Assembly: GCA_045537575.1 (NCBI GenBank)
Contig: JAZSPU010000041.1
Span: forward strand, 1-56,556
Direction of reading: 5' to 3'
Source: SIG607 sp045537575
GTDB taxonomy: Bacteria; Bacillota; Clostridia; Oscillospirales; Acutalibacteraceae
DNA length: 56,556 nt
Part shown: piece after piece, positions 8,401-16,685 of the stretch
Numbering within the stretch: position 1 is the first letter of the stretch
Layout of the letters: every line of letters begins with the position of its first letter
The notes under the pieces: model-generated
Database searches by the model: none
What the model was told of the DNA's origin: nothing
What the model saw: the letters and a program-made list of their open reading frames with translations, nothing else
Position numbers and translations under genes: made by a program

Positions 8401-8642
8401 TTACAGCCACCACATTCCCGACTTCTTCCGTTTTATTAGTAGCTCAAATGACTGAAGCGGGTGAGATGGTTGACGGTGACTGCGACGGTGACGGAAAATG
8501 TGATACCGTTGACCTTGCTAAGCTAAAGCTTTATCTTGCTAAGATTGACAGTAAGGTTGCAGACGGTGCCGATATAAACGGAGACGGCAAAGTAAATGCA
8601 ATTGACCTTGTACTTCTCTACAATATCCTTATCGGTAAATAA
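5481..8642 (+). CDS. Secreted multi-module protein with C-terminal type I dockerin
   Basis: 1053 residues. A signal peptide (residues 1-28) is followed by two related beta-rich modules (about 40-255 and 265-510), each with the order DFE..., a WGF/WGTGG or WSTSGG segment, NNTTYTVEFDY, RDADGTFT, a W-YH-pair and a APFL-YA--YTG--- -DN end, like carbohydrate-binding jelly-rolls. Next come InlB/Listeria-Bacteroides-type repeats with GWYKD (about 515-575, 745-795, 905-985), two further beta modules, and two Ca-binding dockerin repeats at 999-1053 (GDCDGDGKCDTVDLAKLKLY and DINGDGKVNAIDLVLLYNIL). No catalytic domain is seen. It probably binds polysaccharide and docks onto a cohesin scaffold encoded elsewhere. 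Confidence 0.85.
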   Translation: MKRIVSIVLSLLLIMGMVLSLPFSVSAITIEEIDSENALLNPPTTFDFEEEGVIKVGSQSLGHDKVSWKVDAENTLEYYYSSWGFSRIADNPVKTATSGEGSVVNASNKVIGASKTLDNGWGTGGGFVINTITERGIKPYILENNTTYTVEFDYFIETTNNKKSDATDLLSIGYGYEENTDKDYGPIKSYKTPIKTVASYKGNRDADGTFTAYDGVKEVGNWYHFSVTFKTGAMESMYSTTNAPFLILYANMYTGASMYVDNFTVGKTQTNSAFFDFEDKDYMHLASQSAETKKCEWQVDPLNKIEYHISGWGFVNTADNPVKVNTGVSGSTVNPSNKAMNAKKTAYNNWSTSGGNIVNRKTEKGVEPIILDDNTTYTVEFDYIVNSTHIYGDWIDPTDGTKSGNISKSTTSSMTFGYGYRISDTSGGLAPVNDPKTTVATIASYQPSRDADGTFTDAQGVTRQVGSWYHQSYTFTTGTFDSIYAEFTTKSNAPFLMFYARLYTGDWFMIDNVRITKHVSINLNATGGSVSNTKFTGAIGNTISLPTPSRMGYEFTGWYKDGACTVPFTDSQFTKANAGTTIYAGWKMGIESFENYVGTGKNSKFTVSTIQAYTGAKSIQYSWKSSQSGRISKNSYFPIFTLENNGEASTTYKLTFRYYIESVNMTVQPALARNANNSTYIITLGSSVTLSSSGQGRWQTVSMVFTVTNSNLSSYPNLALYAYANSNTTTTTYFDDFEVTPVKSGTATGSLTVSGKSVNLVNGDVIDNGFAYNNGYAVEGWYKDSGLTDKISANVYTTGLTAAYPKFSDRVDLTANGTRTRTGDFAKVGYNDSLVYSGATGSGTASLANAAAGTYMVEFLYKNNGGSDVNVTVGSGSFLLGSSKSDKWYKGFVPVTVSSAGVLTLSASGKSGVEIKDVYIKNLRGMVYVLFDSTEFGGEVTCKYGTAGATLTYAESPIIEGKQFSGWYNGSTKFTATTFPTSSVLLVAQMTEAGEMVDGDCDGDGKCDTVDLAKLKLYLAKIDSKVADGADINGDGKVNAIDLVLLYNILIGK

Positions 8643-8649
8643 AATTTCA

Positions 8650-8679
8650 AATCGCTCTTCGATTTTTCGGAGAGCGATT
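8650..8679. terminator. Hairpin after the dockerin gene
   Basis: Stem AATCGCTCT/AGAGCGATT extended inward with a T-rich loop. It lacks a long T-run on the plus side, so termination may be partial and the next gene may receive read-through. Confidence 0.55.
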
Positions 8680-8697
8680 GTTGTCGGGTGATACATT

Positions 8698-9273
8698 TTG
8701 AATTTCGGTTTTTTTCTTAAAAGTACTGCGCTAGGGGTGAGTCTTGCTATGGATGCTTTTTCGGTATCCTTGGCAAACGGACTGAATGAACCTAAAATGA
8801 AGATAAAAAAAGCGCTTAGTATTGCCTTTATATTCGCTTTTTTTCAGGCGGCTATGCCAATTATCGGGTGGGTTTGCGTACACACCGTAGCTCAGCAATT
8901 TGCGGTCTTTGAAAAGCTTATTCCTTATATAGCCCTTATTCTTCTTTTATTTATAGGCGGAAAAATGCTTATAGAAGGAATAAAAAACAAATGCGAAGAC
9001 GAAGGCTGCGCATCAACCTTTAAAGGAATTTTGGTGCAGGGAGTTGCAACCTCTATTGATGCTCTTTCTACAGGCTTTACAATAAGCGAATATGATGCTT
9101 TAAAGGCAATTGTGTGCGCTTTATTAATAGCGGCTGTGACCTTTATAATATGCTTTGCAGGAGTGTTTATTGGTAAAAAATTCGGAACCTCAATTTCAGG
9201 CAAAGCAGGAATATTCGGCGGAATAATTCTTATAATAATAGGTGTGCAAATCTTTGTAAAAGGTGTGTTTTAA
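8698..9273 (+). CDS. mntP: Manganese efflux pump MntP
   Basis: 191 residues, six membrane segments, arranged as two similar halves each with the family's charged motif: DAFSVSLANG near residue 19 and GVATSIDALSTG near residue 117. MntP exports Mn(II) and protects against manganese excess. The start is TTG at 8698 after a GGGTG site; no upstream ATG gives the correct N-terminus. Length equals the usual family size. No obvious manganese riboswitch is seen in the short space in front. Confidence 0.9.
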   Translation: MNFGFFLKSTALGVSLAMDAFSVSLANGLNEPKMKIKKALSIAFIFAFFQAAMPIIGWVCVHTVAQQFAVFEKLIPYIALILLLFIGGKMLIEGIKNKCEDEGCASTFKGILVQGVATSIDALSTGFTISEYDALKAIVCALLIAAVTFIICFAGVFIGKKFGTSISGKAGIFGGIILIIIGVQIFVKGVF

Positions 9274-9280
9274 AAAACAC

Positions 9281-9309
9281 TTGCTTTTTTTAAAAAACTA
9301 TGCTATAAT
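9281..9309 (+). promoter_or_regulatory. Promoter of rpsO-pnp
   Basis: TTGCTT (9281-9286), 17-bp spacer, TATAAT (9304-9309). Start of transcription is expected near 9316, giving a leader of about 100 bases. Confidence 0.8.
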
Positions 9310-9315
9310 TCATTG

Positions 9316-9416
9316 GCTACCGTTTACTATGCTTTTGGTGACTGCTCTTAAGAGAACACTCATGACCTAAGGCTTGGTTAACGGCGGACGATTAAAATTT
9401 AAAAGGAGTGAAAGAA
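9316..9416 (+). promoter_or_regulatory. rpsO 5' leader, probable S15 autoregulatory RNA
   Basis: A leader of about 100 bases with closing complementarity between ACCGTT near 9319 and AACGG near 9380, plus an inner GCTCTTAAGAG hairpin. Many bacteria let S15 bind a structured leader of its own mRNA. Here this role is inferred from position and length; the fold was not computed. Confidence 0.4.
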
Positions 9417-9680
9417 ATGACAGCAGAAAGAAAGCAGGCTCTTATCGCAGAGTACGCTACTCACGAAGGTGATACCGGTTCTCCCGAAGTACAGATTGCT
9501 CTTCTCACCGAGCGTATCAACGAGCTTACCGCTCATCTTAAGGTTCACGCAAAGGATCATCATTCCCGCCGCGGTCTTTTAAAGATGGTTGGTCATCGTC
9601 GTAATCTTCTTGCATATCTCACCAAGGTGGATATCAACAGATACCGTTCTATCATCAAACGTCTTGACATTCGTAAGTAA
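9417..9680 (+). CDS. rpsO: Small ribosomal subunit protein S15
   Basis: 87 residues with the full S15 signature (DTGSPEVQIALLTERI, KDHHSRRGLLKMVGHRRNLL, final RYRSIIKRLDIRK). It binds 16S rRNA in the 30S platform. The ATG at 9417 is chosen over an in-frame GTG at 9408 because AAGGAG (9403-9408) then sits 8 bases upstream and the N-terminus matches the Bacillus protein (M-ITQERK type). First gene of the rpsO-pnp operon. Confidence 0.97.
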   Translation: MTAERKQALIAEYATHEGDTGSPEVQIALLTERINELTAHLKVHAKDHHSRRGLLKMVGHRRNLLAYLTKVDINRYRSIIKRLDIRK

Positions 9681-9690
9681 TGGCAAAATC

Positions 9691-9717
9691 GGCAGACCGA
9701 AGAATTTTCGGTCTGCC
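9691..9717 (+). terminator. Intercistronic hairpin after rpsO
   Basis: 11-bp perfect stem GGCAGACCGAA/TTCGGTCTGCC with a 5-base loop, followed by TTCTTGC rather than a true T-run. It probably acts as a partial terminator or mRNA 3'-end stabiliser rather than a full stop, since pnp has no obvious separate promoter. Confidence 0.6.
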
Positions 9718-9727
9718 TTCTTGCAGT

Positions 9728-9807
9728 TTTCAGGCGGTTTATGCTTAGCGGTAAATCGAGTGCCGAAGGATCGACATTGGATTTATTGCTAAAATAAGCC
9801 CCTGAAA
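9728..9807 (+). promoter_or_regulatory. Long-range hairpin in front of pnp
   Basis: An outer stem TTTCAGG (9728-9734)/CCTGAAA (9801-9807) encloses a 13-bp stem TTAGCGGTAAATC (9745-9757)/GATTTATTGCTAA (9780-9792), in which two G-T pairs keep the helix intact. In enterobacteria a similar rpsO-pnp leader hairpin is cut by RNase III and used by PNPase to repress itself. The same role here is inference by analogy. Confidence 0.5.
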
Positions 9808-9830
9808 TGAAAATTAAGGAGGTAAAAATT

Positions 9831-12032
9831 ATGTTCGAAAATTACAAGGTTTATGAAACCACACTTGCAGGCAGACCGTTAAAGCTTGAAACAGGCAAAA
9901 TGGCTCAGCTTGCTAATGCCGCTGTTATGGCATCCTACGGTGACACAAGAGTTCTTTGTACCGTAACCGCATCCGCAAAACCCAGAGAGGGCGTTGATTT
10001 CTTCCCCCTTTCAGTTGACTACGAGGAAAAAATGTATTCCGTTGGCCGTTTCCCCGGCTCCTTTACAAGAAGAGAAGGCAAGGCTACCGATAAGGCAATT
10101 CTTGCTTCCCGTTGTATTGACCGTCCTATCCGTCCTCTTTTCCCCAAGGATATGAGAAACGACTGCTCTGTAGTTGCTACAGTTATGTGCGTTGACCCCG
10201 ACTGCGATCCTCAGATTGCCGCAGCTATCGGTGTTTCCGCAGCTATCGCTATTTCTGATATTCCCTGGGCAGGTCCTATTTCTTCTGTAAACGTTGGTAT
10301 TGTTGACGGCGAAATCGTTATCAACCCCACCCTTGAACAGAGAAAGACCACTACCCTTGACCTTACTGTTTCTTCTACTGCTGACCTTGTTGCTATGATC
10401 GAAGCAGGCGCATACGAAATCCCCGATGACGTTATGTTTAACGCTATTATGGCAGGTCACGAGGCTAACGTAAAGATTGTTGAATTTATTAACGGCATTG
10501 TAGCCGAAATCGGTAAAGAAAAATTCGAATTTGAGTCTAACGATCCCGATCCTGCTATTATGGAAGAGATTGAAGCTTTCTGTATCGAAGACGTTAAAAA
10601 GGCGCTTGATACCGATGATAAGCTTGTAAGAGATGCAGCTCTTCTTCCCATTTATAACGCTGTTCACGAAAAATTCGACGAGCGTTTTGAAGGACAAGAA
10701 GCAAAGCTTGACGAGATTATGTATCTCGTTCAGAAGCACGTAGTTCGCGCTTGGCTTAAGGATGAAAAGAAGCGTGTTGACGGCAGAGGTATTGATGAAA
10801 TCCGTCCTCTTGACGCTCAGATTGACCTTCTTCCCAGAGTTCACGGTACCGGTATGTTTACCCGTGGTCAGACTCAGGTTCTTTCCTGTGCAACCTTAGC
10901 TTCAGTCAGCGAAGCACAGAAGCTTGACGGTCTTGATGAAGAGGTTGAAAAGCGTTATATCCATCACTACAATTTCCCCTCCTTCAGCGTTGGCGAAACC
11001 AAGCCCAGTAGAGGCCCCGGCAGACGTGAAATCGGTCACGGCGCACTTGCTGAGCGTTCTCTCATTCCTGTACTTCCCAGTGTTGAAGAATTCCCCTATG
11101 CAATAAGAGTAGTAAGTGAAGTTCTTTCCTCTAACGGTTCTACCTCTCAGGCTTCCGTTTGCGGTTCTACCCTTGCTCTTATGGCAGCAGGCGTTCCCAT
11201 TAAAGCTCCCGTTGCAGGTATCTCCTGCGGTCTTATCACAGGTGATGAAGGCGTTTACGGCGACTTTATGACTATGGTTGATATTCAGGGCCTTGAAGAC
11301 TTCTATGGCGATATGGACTTTAAGGTAGCAGGTACCAAAGACGGTATTACCTCTATTCAGATGGACCTTAAGGTACACGGCCTTACTCCCGCAATTATTA
11401 AAGAAGCTCTTGAAAAGACTCACAAAGCAAGAAATTATATCCTTGATGAAGTTATCTGCAAGTGTATTGCCCAGCCCAGAGCAGAGCTTTCTAAGTATGC
11501 TCCCAAGATGCTTTCTACAGTTATCGATCCCTCTAAGATCGGTGACGTTATCGGTAAGCAGGGCAAGGTTATTCAGTCCATTCAGGAACAGTGCGAGGTT
11601 ACCATTAACATTGAAGACGACGGTCACGTTTACATTGCAGGTATTGACATTGACAAGTGTAAGCAGGCTCTTTCCATTGTTGAGACTATCGCTAACGATC
11701 CCGAAGTAGGCGCTATTTATAAGGGTAAGGTTACCCGTCTTATGAACTTCGGCGCATTTGTTGAAATAGCTCCCGGTAAGGAAGGTCTTGTTCACATAAG
11801 CAAATTAGACGTAAGAAGAGTTGAAAAGGTTGAAGACGTTGTTTCTGTAGGCGACGAGGTTATCGTTAAGGTTACCGAAATCGACGATCAGGGCAGACTT
11901 AACCTTTCCAGAAGAGATGCTCTTGTTGAAATCGAAGGCGCAGTTGTTGAAGAAGGCGCAGAGGACGAAGAACCCAGAAAGCCGAGAAACAACGACAGAC
12001 AGCGTCGTGGCTTTAAGCGTCGTAACGACTAA
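9831..12032 (+). CDS. pnp: Polyribonucleotide nucleotidyltransferase (PNPase)
   Basis: 733 residues in the standard order: two RNase PH-like domains (about 1-230 and 305-545; active-site region GGRREIGHGALAERSL-type, here GPGRREIGHGALAERSL), a helical linker, a KH domain with IGDVIGKQGK near 558-567, and an S1 domain (YKGKVTRLMNFGAFVEI) near 625-690, then a basic tail. It degrades RNA 3' to 5' by phosphorolysis. The ATG at 9831 follows AAGGAGG at 8 bases; an upstream in-frame ATG at 9807 has no site. Confidence 0.97.
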   Translation: MFENYKVYETTLAGRPLKLETGKMAQLANAAVMASYGDTRVLCTVTASAKPREGVDFFPLSVDYEEKMYSVGRFPGSFTRREGKATDKAILASRCIDRPIRPLFPKDMRNDCSVVATVMCVDPDCDPQIAAAIGVSAAIAISDIPWAGPISSVNVGIVDGEIVINPTLEQRKTTTLDLTVSSTADLVAMIEAGAYEIPDDVMFNAIMAGHEANVKIVEFINGIVAEIGKEKFEFESNDPDPAIMEEIEAFCIEDVKKALDTDDKLVRDAALLPIYNAVHEKFDERFEGQEAKLDEIMYLVQKHVVRAWLKDEKKRVDGRGIDEIRPLDAQIDLLPRVHGTGMFTRGQTQVLSCATLASVSEAQKLDGLDEEVEKRYIHHYNFPSFSVGETKPSRGPGRREIGHGALAERSLIPVLPSVEEFPYAIRVVSEVLSSNGSTSQASVCGSTLALMAAGVPIKAPVAGISCGLITGDEGVYGDFMTMVDIQGLEDFYGDMDFKVAGTKDGITSIQMDLKVHGLTPAIIKEALEKTHKARNYILDEVICKCIAQPRAELSKYAPKMLSTVIDPSKIGDVIGKQGKVIQSIQEQCEVTINIEDDGHVYIAGIDIDKCKQALSIVETIANDPEVGAIYKGKVTRLMNFGAFVEIAPGKEGLVHISKLDVRRVEKVEDVVSVGDEVIVKVTEIDDQGRLNLSRRDALVEIEGAVVEEGAEDEEPRKPRNNDRQRRGFKRRND

Positions 12033-12057
12033 TCGTCAAAAATCAAAATATTAAAAG

Positions 12058-12091
12058 GCGGTTGGTTTATAATAAACTGACCGCTATTTGT
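12058..12091 (+). terminator. Intrinsic terminator of rpsO-pnp
   Basis: 11-bp stem with two G-T pairs (GCGGTTGGTTT/AAACTGACCGC), loop ATAAT, then ATTTGTTTT. It ends only about 15 bases before the prfC start, so the prfC ribosome site lies in the T-rich tail. Confidence 0.75.
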
Positions 12092-12106
12092 TTTAGGAGA
12101 ACTTAT

Positions 12107-13699
12107 ATGGCTGATATTAAGCGTGAGATAAACCGCAGAAGAACTTTTGCGATTATTTCTCACCCCGACGCAGGTAAAACTACACTTACCGAAAAATTGC
12201 TCCTTTACGGAGGCGCTATTCAGCTTGCGGGAAGCGTTAAGGGTAAAGCAACTGCCCGTCACGCTGTTTCCGACTGGATGGAGCTTGAAAAACAAAGAGG
12301 TATTTCTGTAACCTCTTCGGTTTTGCAGTTCGAATATGACGGATACTGTATAAATATTCTTGATACTCCCGGACATCAGGACTTCTCTGAGGATACCTAC
12401 CGTACCCTTATGGCAGCCGACAGCGTTGTTATGGTTATTGACGGCGCAAAGGGTATTGAGCCTCAAACCCGAAAGCTGTTTAAGGTAGTTGCCCGTAGAA
12501 ATATTCCGATTTTCACCTTTATAAATAAGATGGACCGCGATTCGCGTGATCCCTTTGACCTTATTGACCAGCTTGAAAAGGAATTTGGTATAGGCACCTT
12601 CCCTTGCAACTGGCCTATTGGCTCGGGTAATGATTTCAAGGGAGTTTTCGACAGAGAAAACCGCCGAATCCTTGCCTTTGAGCAGTTCAAAAAAGGACAA
12701 AGCAAGTTAGAGGCTATTGAGTGCGATATTACCGATACCGAAAAGCTGGATAGCTTAATTGGTCCCTATCTTCGCGCCGACCTTGTTGACCAGATAGAGC
12801 TTCTTGACGGCGCAAGTTTTGAATTTGATTTAGAAAAGGTAAGAACAGGAAAATTAAGCCCCGTATTCTTTGGCTCGGCTCTTACAAACTTCGGTGTAGA
12901 GCCCTTCCTTGAAAGCTTCCTTAAATATACCACTACTCCTTTGCCGAGAAATACGGTTGAAGGTCAGGTAAATCCCGAGGATGATAATTTCTCGGCATTT
13001 GTATTTAAAATTCAGGCTAATATGAACAAGGCTCACCGCGACAGACTTACCTTTATGCGAATCTGTTCGGGCAAGTTTGAAAGAAACAAGGAATATTTCC
13101 ACGTTCAAAGCGGAAAGCTTATGAAGCTTCCGCAACCCCAACAGCTTATGGCTCAGGAAAGAGAAATTGTTGATGAAGCCTATGCGGGAGATATTATCGG
13201 TGTTTTCGACCCCGGTGTATTTTCCATTGGTGATACTGTATGTTCTGCTAAAAACAAGGTTACCTTCGAGGGTATTCCCACCTTTGCGCCTGAGCATTTT
13301 GCCGTTTACGAGCAGGTAGATACTCTAAAGAGAAAACAGTTTGTAAAGGGTATGACTCAGATAGCTCAAGAAGGCGCTATACAGATTTTCCACGAACCCG
13401 AAAGCGGTATGGAAAGGGTAATTGTAGGCGTTGTAGGTGTATTGCAGTTCGAAGTGCTTGAATACCGACTCAAAAACGAATATAATGTAGATGTAAGAAA
13501 GACGGCTATGCCCTATGAACTTATAAGATGGATAGAGGGCGACAATATTGACGTTAAAAAGCTTAATCTTACTTCCGATACAAAACTTGTGCAGGACTTT
13601 AAGGATAGATACCTTCTTATCTTCACAAGTGAGTGGAATATAAATTGGGCGCTTCAGAAAAATGAAGGACTTGTTTTATCAGAATTTTCTAACAACTAA
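12107..13699 (+). CDS. prfC: Peptide chain release factor 3
   Basis: 530 residues. GTPase motifs: G1 SHPDAGKTTLTE, switch GISVTSSV, G3 DTPGHQDFSEDTYR, G4 NKMDRD, followed by RF3-type domains II and III with a late GVLQFEVLEYRLKNEY. It recycles RF1/RF2 from the ribosome after peptide release. ATG at 12107 with AGGAGA at 12095. Monocistronic or read through into the hydrolase gene 19 bases later. Confidence 0.95.
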   Translation: MADIKREINRRRTFAIISHPDAGKTTLTEKLLLYGGAIQLAGSVKGKATARHAVSDWMELEKQRGISVTSSVLQFEYDGYCINILDTPGHQDFSEDTYRTLMAADSVVMVIDGAKGIEPQTRKLFKVVARRNIPIFTFINKMDRDSRDPFDLIDQLEKEFGIGTFPCNWPIGSGNDFKGVFDRENRRILAFEQFKKGQSKLEAIECDITDTEKLDSLIGPYLRADLVDQIELLDGASFEFDLEKVRTGKLSPVFFGSALTNFGVEPFLESFLKYTTTPLPRNTVEGQVNPEDDNFSAFVFKIQANMNKAHRDRLTFMRICSGKFERNKEYFHVQSGKLMKLPQPQQLMAQEREIVDEAYAGDIIGVFDPGVFSIGDTVCSAKNKVTFEGIPTFAPEHFAVYEQVDTLKRKQFVKGMTQIAQEGAIQIFHEPESGMERVIVGVVGVLQFEVLEYRLKNEYNVDVRKTAMPYELIRWIEGDNIDVKKLNLTSDTKLVQDFKDRYLLIFTSEWNINWALQKNEGLVLSEFSNN

Positions 13700-13718
13700 T
13701 GAATAGTGGGTGACTGTT

Positions 13719-15617
13719 ATGTTTAACAAAAAATTTGGATATGGTGTAAACTATTGGGCAAGTGAAAATGCTACAAGAATGTGGCGTGATTTTGATGCAA
13801 CTGCTATCGAAAAGGATTTTTCTGCACTAAAAAATGCAGGAGTAAAATGGATTCGTCTTTTTCCGACTTGGGATGACTTTCAGCCTATAAGAGAGCTTAC
13901 CACCTGGGGCGGTGTTCACGTAGAGGTTGTTTATAACGACGAAACTCCCCTTGATGATTCTCCCGAGGGCGTAGCAGGGGTAAGCAAGGTTATGTTTGAG
14001 CGCCTTGATATAGTTATGAACCTTTGCGCTAAGTACGGCTTTAAGGTTGACCTTGCTATTTTCACCGGCTTTATGAGCAGTATGAACTATATTCCCCGCC
14101 TTTTTGAGAGCAAAAACGTATTTACCGACCCTGTAGCTCTTATGTGGGAGCAAAGGTTTATAAAATATATAGTTACCCGCTATAAAGACCACAGCGCACT
14201 TGGCGGTTGGGACCTTGGTAACGAATGTTCCGTTATGCGTAAAATCAACGGTGACGTTGCGGCACAATATGCTTGGACTGCTATGGTTGCTAATGCAATT
14301 CGCGCTATTGATAGTGTGCATCCCGTAATTTCGGGACAGGCAGACTATGGAACCGATACCATTACTCCGGCAAATTGCGATGGTTGGCAGCTTCTACCTC
14401 ACGCTGAATGTGTTGATATACTAACTACCCACCCATATCCTATTTTCCGTGAGCCTAATGACAGACTCAATACAATGCGTCCTCTTATGCATACAAGCGC
14501 AGAGTGTAATATGTTTGAGGATATGAGCGGTAAAACCTGCTTTGTTGAGGAAACCGGCGCTATCGGTTATCAGACCTGCTCACTGGACAGCGAAGCAGAT
14601 TTTCTAAGAGGAGATTTACTTAACAGTTACCTTCACGGCTGTCACGGATATTTCTGGTGGTGCGCCTTTGACCAAGGTAAAATTGATTTTGCGCCATATG
14701 ACTGGAACAATATCGGCTCCGATTACGGATTGCTTGGCGGAGAAAGAGAAGAAAAACCCTCTTCAAAAGAAGGCAAACGTATTATGACAATACTTTCTCA
14801 AATTGACCTGCCTAAATTCGAAAGACAGGCTGTTTGCGTTATTCCTCTTAATTTTAAAGCTACCACAACCTTAGCAACAAACGTTGCCTGCCTTGCGGCG
14901 CAAAATGATATAGGCATAAAATACTGCGGAGCAAAGGGCAAACTTCCCGACAGTAAGCTTTATATAGTACCCAGAATTGAGGGCAATGGCGCTCTTAGAA
15001 GAAGCACCGTTGAAAATCTTAAGGAAAAGGCAAGAAACGGCGCGACGGTTTACATTTCTATGGGCGGCGGATTTTTGAGAATGTTCCCCGAACTTTCGGG
15101 CATTGAAATTATCTCCCGTGAGGTTCCTGCAAAGCCACTTACCGTAAATATTGACGGAGTAGAGCTTCCTGCAAGTCCTAACTACGTGTATCATACTAAA
15201 AATATTGACGGCAAGGTTCTGGCAAGTTTTAGTGACGGCACTCCCGCTATAGTTTCTCATCCCTTCGGTAAGGGAAGAATTATAATCAGCCTTTTCTCTG
15301 TAGAAATGCAGACCACCTCCCTTAAGGGTGCCTTTAACAGAGCAGATGCTCCAGCCTTCCACTCTGTTTATTCCCTTATTTTCAAAGCCGCAGGCGTAAA
15401 ACCTGATTTTTATACCGATAACATTTACGTTTGCGCAAAGGAACATAAAATTGATGCAAAACGCAGTATTATATCTCTTATGAACTATAATGACTGCACC
15501 GAAGAATATACGGTATCTTCAAGTGTTGGCTATCACGTAAGAAAAACTCTTTACGGCAAACTTGACGGAAAGCTTAATAAAAATGATGCTGTTATATTCG
15601 AGATAGAAAAGTACTAA
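13719..15617 (+). CDS. Glycoside hydrolase, GH5-like (beta/alpha)8 with C-terminal glutamine-amidotransferase-like region
   Basis: 632 residues. Residues 1-345 form a TIM-barrel hydrolase: GYGVNYWASENATRMW start, KWIRLFPTWDDFQP, GGWDLGNEC with the acid/base Glu at 169, HPYPIF, CFVEETGAIG with the nucleophile among Glu277/278, and YFWWCAFDQ. The remainder (about 350-632) has the layout of the trimerisation/amidotransferase-like domain found after GH42-type barrels. No signal peptide, so it acts inside the cell, probably on a mannoside or galactoside oligomer brought in by an ABC transporter. ATG at 13719 is preferred; GTG at 13710 is possible. Confidence 0.8.
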   Translation: MFNKKFGYGVNYWASENATRMWRDFDATAIEKDFSALKNAGVKWIRLFPTWDDFQPIRELTTWGGVHVEVVYNDETPLDDSPEGVAGVSKVMFERLDIVMNLCAKYGFKVDLAIFTGFMSSMNYIPRLFESKNVFTDPVALMWEQRFIKYIVTRYKDHSALGGWDLGNECSVMRKINGDVAAQYAWTAMVANAIRAIDSVHPVISGQADYGTDTITPANCDGWQLLPHAECVDILTTHPYPIFREPNDRLNTMRPLMHTSAECNMFEDMSGKTCFVEETGAIGYQTCSLDSEADFLRGDLLNSYLHGCHGYFWWCAFDQGKIDFAPYDWNNIGSDYGLLGGEREEKPSSKEGKRIMTILSQIDLPKFERQAVCVIPLNFKATTTLATNVACLAAQNDIGIKYCGAKGKLPDSKLYIVPRIEGNGALRRSTVENLKEKARNGATVYISMGGGFLRMFPELSGIEIISREVPAKPLTVNIDGVELPASPNYVYHTKNIDGKVLASFSDGTPAIVSHPFGKGRIIISLFSVEMQTTSLKGAFNRADAPAFHSVYSLIFKAAGVKPDFYTDNIYVCAKEHKIDAKRSIISLMNYNDCTEEYTVSSSVGYHVRKTLYGKLDGKLNKNDAVIFEIEKY

Positions 15618-15618
15618 A

Positions 15619-16644
15619 ATGACAGACCTTTGGACATATTTAAAGTCGGCTCAAAAACCTATTGTTTTATACGGCACCGGAGACGGTGCCGATAAAATTT
15701 ATAACAGGCTTTTAAAGGACGATATAAAGATAAGCGGTGTTTTTGCTTCCGACGGCTTTAAAAAGGGAAAAATAGCATACGGCTTTACCGTTACTTCCTA
15801 TAGCGAACTTAAAGAAAAATTTAATGAAATGATTATTCTTGTTTGCTTTGGCAGTCATCTTGACACAGTTATTGAAAATATACTAAGGCTGGAAAGTGAA
15901 AATGAACTTTATCTGCCTGACGTTCCCGTAACCGATGGCGAGGTTTTTGATTTAAGCTTTGCCAAAAAGCATAAAGAAAAACTAAAAGCGGTTTATGATA
16001 TGCTAAGTGACGATAAATCAAAAAAGGTTTTTGAAAACACAGTTTATTTTAAGCTGACGGGCAAAAGCTCATATTTAAGGGAAATCGAAAGCGAAAGACA
16101 AGAGGTTTTCACCCTTCTTTCCCTAAAGTCAGAAAGTTTTTTTGACCTTGGCGCATTTAACGGGGATACGGTAGAAGAATTTATAAAATACTGCCCCGAT
16201 TATAAAAGAATAATCGCCCTTGAGCCTGATTTAAGGAATTTTAAAAAGCTTACCGTAAATACCGAAAGGATACGGGATATTACACTTATAAATAAAGCAA
16301 TATCCGAAAAAACGGGTGTTATAAATATTTCAAAAAATAAGGGCAGGGGAAATTCCGTCGGCGGTAAAACCGTGGAAATAGAAACAACCACCCTTAATGA
16401 AATGGCGAAAATTAATATGCCCACCTTTATAAAAATGGACGTAGAGGGCGCGGAGCTTTCGGCTATACTCGGCGGCGAATCGGTTATAGGGAAGAAGCCT
16501 AAGCTTCACCTTGCGGCTTATCACAGAAGCGAAGATCTTTTTACACTTCCTCTTAAAATAAAGGAGCTTTGCCCAGACTATAAAATCTATATGCGAAAGC
16601 ATAAAGCCCTTCCTGCATGGGATATAAATTTTATTTTTGTTTAG
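15619..16644 (+). CDS. FkbM family methyltransferase
   Basis: 341 residues. Residues 1-110 form an N-terminal nucleotide-fold domain (VLYGTGDGADKIYNRLL). A SAM-dependent methyltransferase core follows with FFDLGAFNGDTVEEF (SAM loop, about 174-188), ALEPDLRNF and FIKMDVEGAELSAI (about 272-285), the FkbM pattern. The substrate is unknown; relatives methylate sugars or secondary metabolites. It starts one base after the hydrolase stop, so the pair is an operon, yet a functional link between the two is not obvious. Confidence 0.85.
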   Translation: MTDLWTYLKSAQKPIVLYGTGDGADKIYNRLLKDDIKISGVFASDGFKKGKIAYGFTVTSYSELKEKFNEMIILVCFGSHLDTVIENILRLESENELYLPDVPVTDGEVFDLSFAKKHKEKLKAVYDMLSDDKSKKVFENTVYFKLTGKSSYLREIESERQEVFTLLSLKSESFFDLGAFNGDTVEEFIKYCPDYKRIIALEPDLRNFKKLTVNTERIRDITLINKAISEKTGVINISKNKGRGNSVGGKTVEIETTTLNEMAKINMPTFIKMDVEGAELSAILGGESVIGKKPKLHLAAYHRSEDLFTLPLKIKELCPDYKIYMRKHKALPAWDINFIFV

Positions 16645-16648
16645 GTAC

Positions 16649-16677
16649 TTGTATTTTTTTATAAACAGTAGTATAAT
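16649..16677 (+). promoter_or_regulatory. Promoter of riboswitch-transporter-SDR unit
   Basis: TTGTAT (16649-16654), 17-bp spacer, TATAAT (16672-16677). Transcription would start at about 16684, just before the aptamer. Confidence 0.75.
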
Positions 16678-16685
16678 AACAAAAC

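Noticed and set aside
10011..11795. Long minus-strand frames opposite pnp (10011-10844 and 10902-11795)
   Set aside because: They lie wholly inside pnp, have no ribosome sites and show low-complexity Asn/Leu composition typical of the complement of a codon-biased gene.
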